64,000 bases of DNA. It comes from Nymphaea colorata. Taxonomy: Eukaryota > Streptophyta > Magnoliopsida > Nymphaeales > Nymphaeaceae. The notes below the pieces were generated by a model. The model searched no databases, was not told the origin of the DNA, and saw nothing but the letters and a program-made list of their open reading frames with translations. The stretch is taken from the NCBI RefSeq assembly GCF_008831285.2, contig NC_045139.1:18954354-19018353 (forward strand), given 5' to 3'. Positions 1 to 12,278 of the stretch are shown piece by piece; position 1 is the stretch's first letter; each line of letters opens with the position of its first letter. Position numbers and translations under genes: made by a program.

Positions 1-687
1 CTGAGGATGCTGCTTGGCCCAGCAAAATGTTTCTAGTGCCCTCTGTGGCAATCCCATATGGCCCAGCTCTCTGATTGTCATGGACAGTGAGCCTTTCCTA
101 AGGACAGCAATCCACTTGTCGAGGACTTTGGACACATTTTTCTCTGGTGGAAGGTCTCTGATTTCGCGAGCGAGCTCAATGAGGAAAGTGGGATTTTTAT
201 AAACTCTTTTGCAAAGTGATGATCTAGAGGAAGCTAGCGACGAAGCAACTGATCTAATGTGATCTTTTGGCGTTGGCAATCCCAATGGCCGAATTTTGAA
301 TGGCACAGGCAGGGGAAGAGGCCTCTCCCTCCCCAATTTCCCTGGTTTCTGTGGTACTCTTCCTTGAAAGAGTGAACTAATTGCGTCCAGTGCCTCTTCG
401 CTCCAAGAATCATCCTCCTCCTCCACTGATGTGCTCGGGCCGGTATCTGCTAGCTGCTTTCTCCTGCGCATCCTATCAATATCAGGATCGGGGGGCACCT
501 TGGCTCGTCGGGGATATCGAAGATTTTTTGGGACCTTTCTTTTAGAGCCCGACGCAGGTTTTCTGACGACCATGTGGATAAATCTATAGGCATTGCGATG
601 TCTGAGTTCACCAGTCGACGCCATATTCTCACGTACCAACGACATATCTCTCCAAGAAAACCAGCAGGGAGTGACCAAGCAGGACAT
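1..687 (-). CDS. EMB975-like pentatricopeptide repeat protein, N-terminal part (cut by window edge)
   Basis: The minus strand is open from the ATG at 687-685 to base 1, giving 229 residues with the C-terminus outside the window. The frame reads a basic leader, then NLRYPRRAK, an acidic stretch (SVEEEDDSWSEEALDAISSLFQG), RERPLPLPVPFKIRPLGLPTPK, VYKNPTFLIELAREI and, near the edge, KGSLSMTIRELGHMGLPQRALETFCWAK. The last part resembles a PPR helix pair. From memory the order matches the Arabidopsis At2g01860/EMB975 protein, an organelle-targeted PPR protein needed for embryo development; organelle RNA binding is inferred from the family. In-frame ATGs also lie at 645, 624 and 573. I chose 687 as the longest because an in-frame stop lies upstream and a basic, Ser/Arg-containing leader would suit organelle import. 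No intron is visible. No other known family fits as well. Confidence 0.83.
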   Translation of the reverse strand, partial: MSCLVTPCWFSWRDMSLVRENMASTGELRHRNAYRFIHMVVRKPASGSKRKVPKNLRYPRRAKVPPDPDIDRMRRRKQLADTGPSTSVEEEDDSWSEEALDAISSLFQGRVPQKPGKLGRERPLPLPVPFKIRPLGLPTPKDHIRSVASSLASSRSSLCKRVYKNPTFLIELAREIRDLPPEKNVSKVLDKWIAVLRKGSLSMTIRELGHMGLPQRALETFCWAKQHPQ

Positions 688-2604
688 TATTTCAGCAAAC
701 ACTTGGATAGCAACTAATTGCAATGACGAATTCTCAACCCAAATAGTTCCTCATGTCAAATTTGCATAATAATCTTCATGACCTCCTGCAACAAGAAAGG
801 GTCTTTCCACATAAATCCTGGCAAGCGGCAGCTATTTCCTCGAGGAATTTCAACAAACAGGTATTGAGCCTAGGAAATCACCTACCAACAGAGTGCCATG
901 GATGTTCTCGTGCCAGTCACTACCAGTCTCCACGATTCTCTCCAATATCCTGATCAAAATTTTGTTACGACCCCACAGGCACGATCGGGCTTTGAAGCCT
1001 TGACAAAGATGAAAACCTACAGGTACAAAATGCCCGTGTCACTTTCAACTTTCAAGCATATCGGTATCGGGAGTCTCAACGGTTCAGTTTCTACCGGGGT
1101 TCCGACCAATGCTATGCAACAATGCAAATTCCTTCGAAAAACTGTAAGGTGCACGTCGAAGAAAAGATGAGAATGAAGATGCAACACCAGGACTTCATAT
1201 GAGCTTGCCTGTTTCGGTATTACTTTCCCCCGAATCAGGGTTTGATGGGATCATCAGGTAATGGCATCTGCTCCATCAGTACTGTACTGGTACCCAAGAC
1301 AGAAAGAACGACAACCCAAGATTGAAAAAGAAGGACAGTACCAATTTCACTTGGAATGGATTTTGTTTGGGCCTGCATTAAGACCAATTGCAATTTTTGG
1401 GTATATCATAAAGATGTCTTCCTTTTATTATTTGTCTAACAAATTTAAGTACATTATTTCGGAGATGATATAGAAATTGCATTTTAGGTTGGCTGATTTT
1501 AGTGATTTTTCATCCTACTAGTTATTAAGATTGCATATTTATTAATAGAACATTGAAATTTGAGTTTCTAACCAGGACACATGCAGGCATAAGAGGAAAT
1601 GTAGTATTTGAAAATTTAAAATGATGAATAGAAAAGAAGAAAACTACGAGCAGCCGCCTAACAATAGGCAAAATATTGGACTACCAACTAGACTTATCGA
1701 TTAGGCCCTCAACTTTTCACGTAACTTTTGACCAACCATTTTTTCAAAGAACGATATTAAAAAATATATAATAAAATACAAAATTGCCAAGTCTCGAACA
1801 AGGTTTCAAAAAATAATAAAAACTAAACAGAACTCGATGACTAATATGAATTACAAAATTAACAACTCTCTCTAGTTCGTCTCTAGTTTGCTTCTGAAAT
1901 GGAGAAGACATTATGAGAATTGAAGTAATTTGAAATCCGAAGTTAAAAAAGAATACACGTAACAGATTTGAGCATTATGAACTACAAAATGAACAAGTAC
2001 TAAACTCTCTCTCTCGTGCATGTTAGTGTAACAAGAAAAGTAACTCAAAATGTTATTTATAATTTGTTTAAACTTTTTTTTCCTGTTAAGGTAGATAAAG
2101 GCTCACTAAACCTGAAGATGTGAAGGCCGCTGCTTGGGGGCGAGTTGTGGAGGACAATCAGTGGAGCTTTCACAGCAAGGAGGGGAGACTATGTCTGTAG
2201 ACAGATGCAAAGCACGAGGCTGCTGCGAGGGAAACCGATGGTGCGTCGATAGACAAAAAAGAAATTGTTTATAATGAATCGGCTGAATCGATTTGGAGCA
2301 GTGGATGGCATTCCATCTTACCTGCTGCGACGCGAGGTGAAGAGTGCCTCTACTACGATGAGAAAAACCAGTGCTGATGCTGCTGCTGCTCCTCCTCCTC
2401 TTCTCTCCTTTCAGAAACAAATGGAAGCCTGTCATGGAAGCGTGAGACACAGAAACCAACATAGGAAATCAGCAGCCATGGGCTTTGGAGAAGAAGAATA
2501 AGTCCTGGACTTTGCAAAGGAAGAAGAGGAAATTTGAAAAATGGGAGCGACAGTACCTCTGTCTGAAAAGGATGAGCAGAAACGGCTTATAGGGAGAGAC
2601 GGAG

Positions 2605-2651
<47 letters not shown>

Positions 2652-4151
2652 ACCTTCATGGCAGTCGGAAAACGGTCCCGATGGTGCCGGGAAGATGTCC
2701 GAGAATCGGTAAAAGAACCGATGAGAATGAATTCCACCAAGTTAGGACATCCAACAATATACCTTCTTTAACATCGAACCTCAACTATTTATCCGCGGAG
2801 AGAGATTGGTTCATTCCATCTACCATTAGTGATCCCCAACTATTTTCTTATGGATTGATGCCCCTCGATCATTTACTTATTTATATATTGATGCCCCTAC
2901 ATTAATTTACTAAAGGGTGTAAGTTTTTTTCGAATTAGGAATTAGTGCTCATCAGTCAAAAGTTCCTAGCTGGGCAACTGATTGTTTTCTGCCATTTACT
3001 TGAAGTGTTCCAATTTGGTCCTTGGAGTCAATTTGTTCATGAAAAACGTCAAAACTTAATCACTGACACACATGAACCAAAGAAGGAAGTTAGCAGGATG
3101 GTTAACAAACAAGTTTTTTAAATGACAAAAGCTCATTTTTTGGATCAAGATTCATCTTCAGTGCTGTAATGTAATGCTTTCCATGAACCCTGAATAATAC
3201 ACCATAGTGGCTGATCGGCATTGGCCCGTATCAGGTCTTACGGGCCATATTAAATCAAATAAAAGGTTCTTGCTATTACGTCGACCCCTACAAAACTATA
3301 TTCACTAATCTGGCTGATCTAACATGCTCTTAGGTTGAGTTTGTTTCATCGCTGATCTGACATACGTGCTGATGTAAGATCTCAGATCCATGAAAGATGC
3401 GCATCACAAGCATTATTCTTCAGGAAGCTTGGACCATACTAACTAGAAGACTGTATGTCAGTTCAAGCTTGGTATTCTCGATTAATATTTTGTTCGGCTC
3501 GAAATGAGGTAAGCAATGTACACATGGATACTGCATATGCACTCCCTCACATTGCACACGCACAAACACACATACACGCAGTGGATTTGTTTATGCATTA
3601 TTTTGCCATGTTTTCCGAAGAATGAAGGCCAGTTAATCGATGGAAACCCGGCCAATTCAAATACACAAAGCTAGTGGATTTGTTGTGGCTAAATTTTGTG
3701 ACGAATGAAGGCCAGTTAAACCCAACGAATTCCCATTATTAACTGAAGACGCATGGCACAATCTTATTGTAGGAACAAACATGAGGATTTCTAGGAAACC
3801 CCACCCATTTTCCTGATTCATCACAAAATGTGGACACGGTAGCGACACTCCTTGGAAACTGTTTTATCCTTCTCTCTCTCTTTTTGGATGAACTTTTACT
3901 GCAGGAGAAACCTTGGTTCAGATGCCATTCATCAGGATAAACCAACAACCATATGCGAACAGGTTCTCATTTAGAACACCTTACCTATCACACTGAACAA
4001 AATTATATCTTTCTCTGAAAAAATCAAAAAATTTAAAGCACACATGAGCAGGTTTTGTAGATAAAGCATAGACTAGCAAATGCATCTCTGCTCCTGAATT
4101 GCTCCCGATGGTGAGGGCCGCCTGAGACTGTAGACAGCCTAAATCTTGCAA
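688..4151. other. Intergenic region between the PPR gene and the GET1 gene
   Basis: No reading frame here matches a family I recognise. It holds AT-rich DNA, a GA microsatellite near 2610-2647 and a moderately GC-rich stretch at about 2100-2740, where short overlapping frames occur on both strands without splice-linked partners. Positions 2820-2905 contain a short duplicated phrase around TGATGCCCCT. The PPR promoter should lie just right of 687, and the GET1 3' UTR just left of 4152. Confidence 0.5.
2610..2647. repeat. (GA)n microsatellite
   Basis: About 19 uninterrupted AG units follow a purine-rich lead-in. The Arg-Glu or Ser-Leu repeat peptides read through it are artefacts of the repeat, not proteins. 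Confidence 0.95.
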
Positions 4152-7100
4152 CTAAGATGTTTGGGAACGATTTAGGTGTGCAATGGCAACCACTGCCAAC
4201 TTGCGGATGGCAAATTCACTCACTCTGTTTGTTACTACCAACCACGGAATTATGCCAACCTGCAACGATTTCAGCTTATTTAAATCAAATTTGACAATGA
4301 GCTCACAGTCCATGCACTTCAATTTTAAAAATTAATACCCGAATGGTATTGCCAGCTGCATTACCGCCACCCCAGAATAACAGCTTTCCTGAAAAAAGGA
4401 AAATAAAAGAAAAAAAAAACATGAATCTTACAGAACAGAGAATACATTACCACAAACAATTCAACCGTGGAATGCACAGTGATGGGTGATACTTCAGATA
4501 AAATTACAGAAAAAAAAAAACCTAAAGTTCGGATGACCTCACTGCTCAAGGTGAAAGACCAGTTTAGACATATATAATCATGTAACTGACCATAAGAACC
4601 ACAACAGTAAGGTAAAGCATCAAAGTTTATCAAGATGCACCCCAGTTGTCCTTGGTTAGAGGTAACAATCAAATCAGCAGCTACTTCGAAACAAAATCAT
4701 TAGAAAGAGTACAATTCCCCGTAAGATATGCACAACACAACAAACTCTCCAAAAACCACATCTTACAAACATATGCTTCACTCTTTCATATCTTTGCCAG
4801 CACAATCTTTATGTGTTTTATATAAATCTAAGGGTCATCAATTACTAAGTTAATTCTGAAATCAGCCAGTCACCTTGCAGTTCCCAACACAACCGAACAA
4901 AATAAATTCAGAACTTCTAATGTCATAATGCATAACGTATACTATGAGATGATCATATTGGTAAGATGTTGATAGCAAAGAAAAGGGGGCAAGGGGTTTC
5001 CAATTTTCAAAGCAAACAGTAGATGATATCATGATGCTTTTACATTAGTGTGTCCCCATAGATCAAATCAAAGACTTCAAACAGTTACCTAAAAAAAAAA
5101 AGCCTTTGCTTAAAGTATAAAAATGTCGAAGTGGATTTCAATTATATTAGCCAGCTTTTGGTGGAAGCTATCTAGGTTTCAAAGCACAAAGGCAGTCACC
5201 AGGTCAACTGCAACAAGACACCTTTCAGGATGAGTAAGACATCAGAACCACATAGGTAAGTGAAAAAATATGCATTGCTCACATTTTCACATTCAGACTT
5301 TATTTTTGTTTCATCTCTCCTCAAAATCAAAATAAACATCTACAAAGTTCATGACCTATGCTTCAATCTTCAAAACCACCAGCAATATGTGCATCTACAA
5401 AAGTTTCCTTAAAGCATCTTCAAAACCAAAAGACTAGTATCTCCTCTCTCCTAAGAAAAATGGGCATAAAATGAAGAAGGACCAAGACGGAAATATGTCA
5501 AGTATAGTAAGTAATTATATCATATAAAAAAACAACACAAGAGCCCATAGGGTACTTCCGCACATTCTTCAAAAACAAAAAATAGAACACAGCTAAATTT
5601 ATGCAGTCAAGTAACAGAAAAAGATTTCATCTGGAAAAATATATAAAAAAAAAGAAGAAAAAAACCTACCAAGAGGCTGCAAAAGATGAGCAGGAATGAC
5701 TGCAACTGAGGTGCTCCAGAACCACCAAATTAGTCCAACATATATTACACCCTGTACATTGTCAGAAAACTATGAGGAAAAAAAAATATTTAGCTGAAGA
5801 AAATTCATCAAAAAATGATCTTTCCACACCTTTACAATTTTGATTTTACCCAAGTAGAAATCTGGTGACTGCTTTTTATCCTTTGAACGTGATTCCTGAT
5901 CTGTAGTAAAAAGAGAATACACAAATTTAGGTGTGAGTTGCAGGAAATGAAATTGAAGAAGAAAATAAGGAAAACAGAACATGTAATACAAGGAAAAACA
6001 ATAAATTAACTTAACCATAATAGCAATTAAGTAAACATACATTGTGCGAGTTCCTTCTCCTTTGCTGCTGCTGCCCTCCTGAGTTTAGCAGCCTGTGCAA
6101 AAGTTGAAGGCCTGCAATCACAACATGTTATCATGCTTAGCATTTTCTAAACTTTTCAACTTTCACAAGATCAACATAAATGTTGATAAGCCCCAAAGAA
6201 ATGCCTAAAGAGAGAGGTCAAGATACCTACAGCCATATAAAGAAAAACTTTCATTTAGACACTTTATTAAGTTCATTTAATATTGATTAGTTTATAGTTT
6301 TATACTTTATACATGGAATTGTGACCACATAAATAGAAAGAAACCTCTCTCTCTCTCATCTATCTATCTATGTACCTAGACACACCCCTGATACACACAC
6401 ACACACATACACACACATATAAACAGAAAACTGACAAATTTGATAAGCTTATCTGACGAACTTCTAGGAACAATCTCTTCCAAAGAAGCAAACTAGTCAT
6501 TCAAGAATCAAGATGATCCAAACAACTCTAGCTCTCTCATCCACAAAAAAATTTGTAAGTGCAAACATGAACTCACACCACTGTACCACACTCAGGTGAT
6601 ATATGATGCAACAAAATCAAAGCACATAAATCACTTACGATGATAATGAACCTGCCTCTTTCAAAAGTTGCTTTATTTCTTGTTTCAACTGTATTTGCCT
6701 AGCATTCCTCGTTCCTCTCTGAAAAGAAAAATATCACTAAAAAGTGAACAAAATCATATAAAGTTAAAAGTCTCCCTCTCTTTCTCTTTCTCTCTCCCTC
6801 TCTCTTTCTAGATATATATATACATATGTGTGTGTGTGTGTGTAATTTATATACACGTCTATATGCTATGCTCATTTCCAAAATGTTTGCTTGGCCAATC
6901 TACTGTCAAGAGTCAAACAAGCAGTTCCCTTTTTTTAGTGCTTCACTTACTTTTATCCCCAAGAAAGGTGTACTGTACGTTTAAACAGAAGCCAATAAAC
7001 CAAAAAAGGAATGGGGAAAAGATAGCTTGTCGCAAACACTTAAGATGTCTACACTAGATACATAATTTCAAAATGATTGACTTTTCCTTTATTACACAAA

Positions 7101-8629
7101 GAAATCACATCCAAGCAAGACTTAGTTAGATTTTGGAAGCCAAGGCTAGCAGCCTGGGCCCTAGGGGCTCTGCCTGCTTCAGTTTCTACAGGAGAACAAC
7201 ACAGAGAATTTGAACCCTGAGCATATGTATGATGAGGCCTAGACAAAATGTGACAACTCCATTTGGTGCATATTTCATAGATTTAAGTACACATTTTCCC
7301 ACTCGATTTTTATTGGTCTCAAGGGGAACAAGGACAAGTTTGGAACTTGTCAATCTTGATTCTTAATGGCCCATGTCGAGGTTAAACACTTACAAAAACT
7401 CAGGTTATGCTTTTCGTAATATTATGCAATTAAATACCATTTTGACTGACCAGATAATAACTCTCTTGAAAATACTTGCTAACTGCCAAAAAAAAAACTT
7501 CGATGGATTCATAAGGACCCCAGTCCCTTATTGTTGTGTCCGCAATGAATCAACCAGCAAGAGCTGTAGCTAAGTGCCAAGTTCTTGGACCAGTCAATGA
7601 TAAAATTTAAAGCAACATAGCAGAACATTTGATGCAGCTGAACTTCATGCGACAACACGTTAAGCCCCAGATTCAGACGTATAAGGGGCTCTTTCATGTA
7701 GTAGGGTTGACTCACATCTGTCTCCAAACTGAGGAGACATTTGAGTCCTAGAATGTACATCCCTTGAAGCAAAGCTAGGGGCATTCCTGGTAGGTAGCGG
7801 AAACCTTAAGGGTTTTACCAACCAAAGGCCTGCCAATGCATCGCCAAAAACTTTGATGAAGCAACCAAAAGAAAAAAGAAGGAAAAGAAGAAAGAAAAAG
7901 CAACTCAATCTAGCTCAAAGTCAATATTCTCTATGAAATCATATGACTATTTTCGCACCCATCCAATTTGCAGTCACCAATCTGGGAAACTTATGGGGAA
8001 GTACATAAACCTCAAAAGCATCTACTCATTCAGTCACGAGTGATCACAATTATGTATTCATGAGAGGTTTCATTATTTACACACATAAAAACAAAATTTG
8101 CATCTCTATTGGGTTGATCAATCTGCACCCTCCACGGTCCCAACATCATAACCATGAAAGATATTTTTCCCATGCATCATCATCTAACTTCCCCCACACT
8201 TCCTGAAAAAATCAGCAAGGAAGTTGCAAAAACCCACGTTATAAAACCCAACCAGCAATCGTAAATTCTTATGTTGTCCCATATTTTCCACAACCATCGA
8301 TCCCTACAGTCTTTTATTCCCAACATCTTGTATTGGACCAAACGAATGCCAACTTTGTCGGGAGAAAACAAAAAAGAACAGGCTCTTAAAGTTCCAAAAT
8401 CAGATCAGATGATGCAAAAACCATAAATAAGAAATGAAAAAAGAAAAAACAATACGGAAGACGAAACGAAGGAACGAAAAAAGGCAAAAAAAACAGACGG
8501 GCGTAAACGGGAGAAAAGACAAACCTTCTTGAGGTAGTTTAGAATTGCAGTGAGCAACTCGAGAGAGAGGATGAGGAAGAAGATGACGGGAGCGGCGAAC
8601 CCGTTCTTGAACGCCTGATTCTGGTCCAT
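4152..8629 (-). CDS. GET1: GET1/WRB homologue, ER receptor for tail-anchored protein insertion
   Basis: Seven exons on the minus strand: 8629-8525, 6718-6639, 6111-6041, 5900-5830, 5751-5670, 4388-4339 and 4259-4152. All junctions are GT-AG and phases agree, giving 188 residues. Visible blocks are an N-terminal membrane segment (about residues 12-31, APVIFFLILSLELLTAIL), a basic coiled-coil region with QLKQEIKQLLKEAGSL and PSTFAQAAKLRRAAAAKEKEL (about 47-86), a second membrane segment (about 111-131, YVGLIWWFWSTSVAVIP) and a third (about 154-172, VGIIPWLVVTNRVS). STFAQAAKLRR and the order TM1, coiled coil, TM2, TM3 are diagnostic of GET1/WRB (CHD5-like). In the family the cytosolic coiled coil recruits the ATPase GET3 carrying tail-anchored clients, and GET1 with GET2 forms the ER insertase. 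The ATG at 8629 lies directly before the first hydrophobic segment. Intron 1 is about 1.8 kb; the stop is TAG at 4154-4152. Confidence 0.92.
6719..8524 (-). other. Intron 1 of the GET1 gene
   Basis: An intron of about 1.8 kb runs from the GT at 8524-8523 to the CAG at 6721-6719. Short open frames of 60-90 codons occur on both strands, but none matches a known family. A pyrimidine-rich tract followed by TA and TG dinucleotides lies at about 6768-6842. Confidence 0.8.
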
Positions 8630-9205
8630 CTCTGTCTGCCTCCATGGCGGGCGTTGGTTCCGGGCGTTCGCCTATGAATGGGCAAGCTGGCGTGCGAACT
8701 GGTCGGGTCTCCGATGGACCCGAATTTGAGATACTAAATCTGCTCTTGGTCGAGTCCAGTTTAGCCTAGGGAAATTTTCATTTGGGGTTCTCATCTTTTG
8801 GTCCATAGTCCTGGAAACGGTTTCGCATCTTTTAATTTCCTAAGACTACCCACACTTTTTGCTGCATTTTCTCGAAAAGCTGCTCAACTCGTTCACCACT
8901 CTGGGTTAAAAATTTAAAATGAGAACAATGATAAAAATACTTTGTGCTTTCTTTTTCCAGTGCGATTCCTTTGCGTTCAATAAAATTGCAAAGCAAAAGT
9001 TGTCTTTAATTATGAAGTTCTAATCGGATTTAGAAAGCACTTGCCTTTTAATAGAATTTGAATATATATTAAAACCAAATACCAAATAGATTTAGATGTT
9101 GTATAAGTCGCTAGTGACTAAAAGGCAGTAGTTGGATATAGGTCCATGAGATGAGCTTGGACATACATTGCATTTAGGGCACCAAGCTACATTGTCAAGA
9201 CCAAG

Positions 9206-9440
9206 TCTGTAATTGGGTGGCAAGGCGGTTCATATTTAAGGGATTCGAGGTTCGAATCTTATTACTGCTGCCACATTCTAATGTGTAATTGTTCTAAGCT
9301 ACAAGTGGTGGCAAGTAAGATACTCGAGTTAAAGGGGTGTTTTGTAAGTCTACCCAAGTCTCGAAGTAACTCAAAATCTTGGAAGCATAAGAGTGTGCGT
9401 TCAAATTCTTCATGGGTATGTTTGATAGCCTAAAGGGGTG
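9206..9440 (+). mobile_element. tRNA-derived SINE-like element, copy A
   Basis: A head with GGGTGGCAAGGCGG is followed about 30 bases later by GTTCGAATC (9250-9258), which fits the pol III B-box consensus. The body carries a phrase around TCTACCCAAGTC, a CGAAG..AA..TCAAAA stretch and CATAAGAGTG. The same phrase recurs, diverged, at about 16740-16800 and 50050-50090, so this is a dispersed family and not unique sequence. Boundaries are approximate. No target duplication was identified, and the right part overlaps a tandem repeat. Confidence 0.5.
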
Positions 9441-9595
9441 TTTTGTAAGTCTACCCAAGTCTCGAAGTAACTCAAAATCTTGGAATCATAAGAGTGTGCG
9501 TTCAAATTCTTCATGGGTATGTTTGATAGCCTTAGAGTGTCCTGTACCCAAGTCTCGTGTGCAATCAAATTCTTCATGGGTATGTTTGATAGTTT
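9331..9595 (+). repeat. 101-bp tandem duplication plus a diverged third unit
   Basis: The segment starting AAAGGGGTGTTTTGTAAGTC at 9331 is repeated almost perfectly from 9432, a period of 101 bp. A shortened third unit (about 9533-9595) keeps TACCCAAGTCTCG and TTCAAATTCTTCATGGGTAT-like sequence. The near-identity of the first two units suggests a recent local duplication of the SINE-like tail. The frame read through it has no family match. Confidence 0.85.
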
Positions 9596-11906
9596 CGGAT
9601 TTGAGACTTGAAGCTGATCTGAAAGCCATGGTTTGTGGGTTTACCGTTTAAACAAACAGTGGATTTGTTATTTGTGAACTCAAGTCTGGGGTCCGAGTCT
9701 GAGATTTGACATCCTCGAAAATCCAAGAAACAATGTGAAATGAAATCCTTGGTAAACAAACGCACCCTGGAAAATGACAACTGGAATTGGACTTTGATGA
9801 ATGACTTGTTGCGAATATGAAACTCGATATCATACGCCACACAATATGTCCATGGCCTGGCAATCTACGTCAGAAAGATACGGATATAAGATCTTGACAT
9901 GTGACCCCAACAGAATATTTTGAAAAAATGAAACAAAAAACCAAAGTAACATAAAGGGCGTTCCTTTATTTTTAAAATTTTAACCAATGTAAAAGCTGCT
10001 TTCCGAAAGGATGCAGGTGGATATTAAGCCACCTTTCAAAGATATCTTGCATCCTCACTATGAATTGGTCTCCTTCAGCTATTCCCTCTTTACCCCCTCC
10101 TGTGTCTCAAAGCGTCATCTCATACTGCTGTGTGACAATCTATCCGAGATAAGGTGTCGCATTATGACTTTTCGGTGCCATTTTAAAACTCTCTTAAACA
10201 GCTTTTGTGCTATGGCCGTCAAAGAGCTTTCACCGTCGAAGAGCTTTCATTTCCACTTAAGAAAAGTACATCCTCAACCATAAGGTATATATGCAATTTC
10301 CAATGAGGTTGGCATTGGAACGGATAGCACTGGTAGGTGGTCAGTTTTTATTTTGAATTTTTAGGACATCAACTTTATATATTGTAAAAAGGGGCATCAA
10401 TATACAAGTTAAAGTATAACAAGGATACCACCTTAAGGCACTAAAAGTAGTCCACATACCTTGATGGATGAAAATAAGGGTGGAGGCTTTGGTCCTGTTA
10501 TTGGTGATAAGATGCAATACTGTTCATACTCACCTAACCATAAATTATATAAGTTGAATGTAGCTTCAATAGCATGGGATAGATGGTTGGAACATGCATT
10601 CATTCCAGTTGACATCCTTATTAATCCAAAGACATATATACCTATAACAACTGAAAAATGAATATTTTGATAAGGAATATTGCAGGAATATGCCTTCCAA
10701 ACTTAATAATATGCCCATTTCGTCTCTTGTCTCCTTCAACAAGGTAAAAGTTCAAGTAGATATCTCTCTCTCTCCCTCTCTCTATGAGGTTAGTTTGCAA
10801 AGATATGCGTCAGTTTTTCTTATTAAGGAAGCAAAGACATTTATGTGCATGAGCAGACAGGCTGAACCCCTTTTTCGAGTATAAAATAATTTCGAGACTT
10901 AAAATGAAAAGCAATACATCCATCAACTAGAGTATCATGCATCCATTGTTTACAATCAAGAAGAGTAGTATCTATGTGAATCAAACTAACGATCAAATTT
11001 TCACCGACCCACGGACCAGCTGCTATATGCCATTCTTGTGCATGAGAGGAGGTCACTTTCATAGGAAAAACTACGGATTCATTGGTCCCATGAGGCATCG
11101 TTATTTTTACTGTAACATTTAAAGGAACACCTCATTCATTAACGTACGCCCCCTTAAATGCCCTTCGCTTGCGCATGCATGTTCCCAAATCCAAACAAAT
11201 CCGATACATACTATGCCCGTCTTCTTCCCTTGTCTTGTTCCCAACAGTCCCCTTTCGTCTCTTCTCCAGAAAACCGATTTGCCTCCATGTGCGTGCACCG
11301 GGATATGGGCGCAAGGGGCTCCTTTTTGTTTCCTTTGTATTAAATAAAGTCTACTCGGTGTGAAGTATGAAGGATGAACCAATTTCATTTTCCTATATAA
11401 AAGGCCCATTAATATTTCCACCTTCTTTTAACTCACGAATATGTCATGCCCATGAAGGTATTTGTGAGGTTATATCATGGACATATGCAGTGGTTTCTTT
11501 TTTTAAATGCAAATATAATTGTTTAACTCTATAACAGTGATATATATGTGTGCATGTACACTACCATGAGAGGGAGAAAGAAAGAGATGGAAGCATCTAC
11601 ACTTACACAGTTGAATGAGACAGAAAATTAACACGGGAAAAGTAAACAAGGGCACGCTCTGCTGTTCAACTTCAGTCCCCACCCACTTTCTCAAAAGGTA
11701 CCTAGTAACTTGAGAAAATGCAAGCTGTGAAAGTTGTTCACAAGGTAATAAAGTCGGTGCTTGCCTAAGAAAGTTGGCCACAGGTCTGACCCCATGACTA
11801 ACTTTCTGAGGAACGGGATTCTCAGGATCTTTTCTGAGTGGTCGCCATGTTAGCACTAAAGCATAGTTTACAGGATTCAGATGTGTTTCTTTAGAATAGT
11901 ATTTTT

Positions 11907-12278
11907 AAGGAGTTGTTTGAAAACAGTAACATATTGTTGTTGTTTCATGAATCTACCTCAAAAAATGAAGTCGATTCATGAAATGCTGCCACGCAATATT
12001 TCATGGATCCGTCTTAATCCTCATGATCAGATTTCATATATCCAACTGTTCCAGCTACCAAATGCCCTCTGTTGGTCAAGTTAAAGGTACTCGAACCCAA
12101 GGCATGAATTGGTCTTTTCCATGTCAAAATTTTTAAAGCAATGTCGTATCTTCATGAGTTGTTTGGCAGATTAAGGTAGATTCACGGACACTTAGTTTTA
12201 GTGTTACATGACTTTATCTTGATCTTTGACGTAGATCCAAGTGACTCACAGAGTGTTCGAAGTGCCAAACGGCCCCTT
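11907..12278. mobile_element. MITE-like element with imperfect terminal inverted repeats
   Basis: The left end reads AAGGAGTTGTTTG, and the right end reversed reads AAGGGGCCGTTTG. The 372-bp interior carries ATGAATCTACCTCAAAA-type sequence, which reappears around 48990-49070 and 49205-49240 in the window. Endings of the GGCCGTTTGG type are common in plant non-autonomous DNA transposons. No clear target duplication was found, so limits and superfamily remain uncertain. Confidence 0.4.

Noticed and set aside
2106-2740. Overlapping 100-120-codon frames on both strands
   Set aside because: No family resemblance, low-complexity Ser and GA-repeat translation, and no compatible splice partners.
9249-9258. 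Possible tRNA gene (GGTTCGAATC)
   Set aside because: Only the B box fits. No acceptor stem or anticodon arm can be formed, so it is better explained as a SINE.
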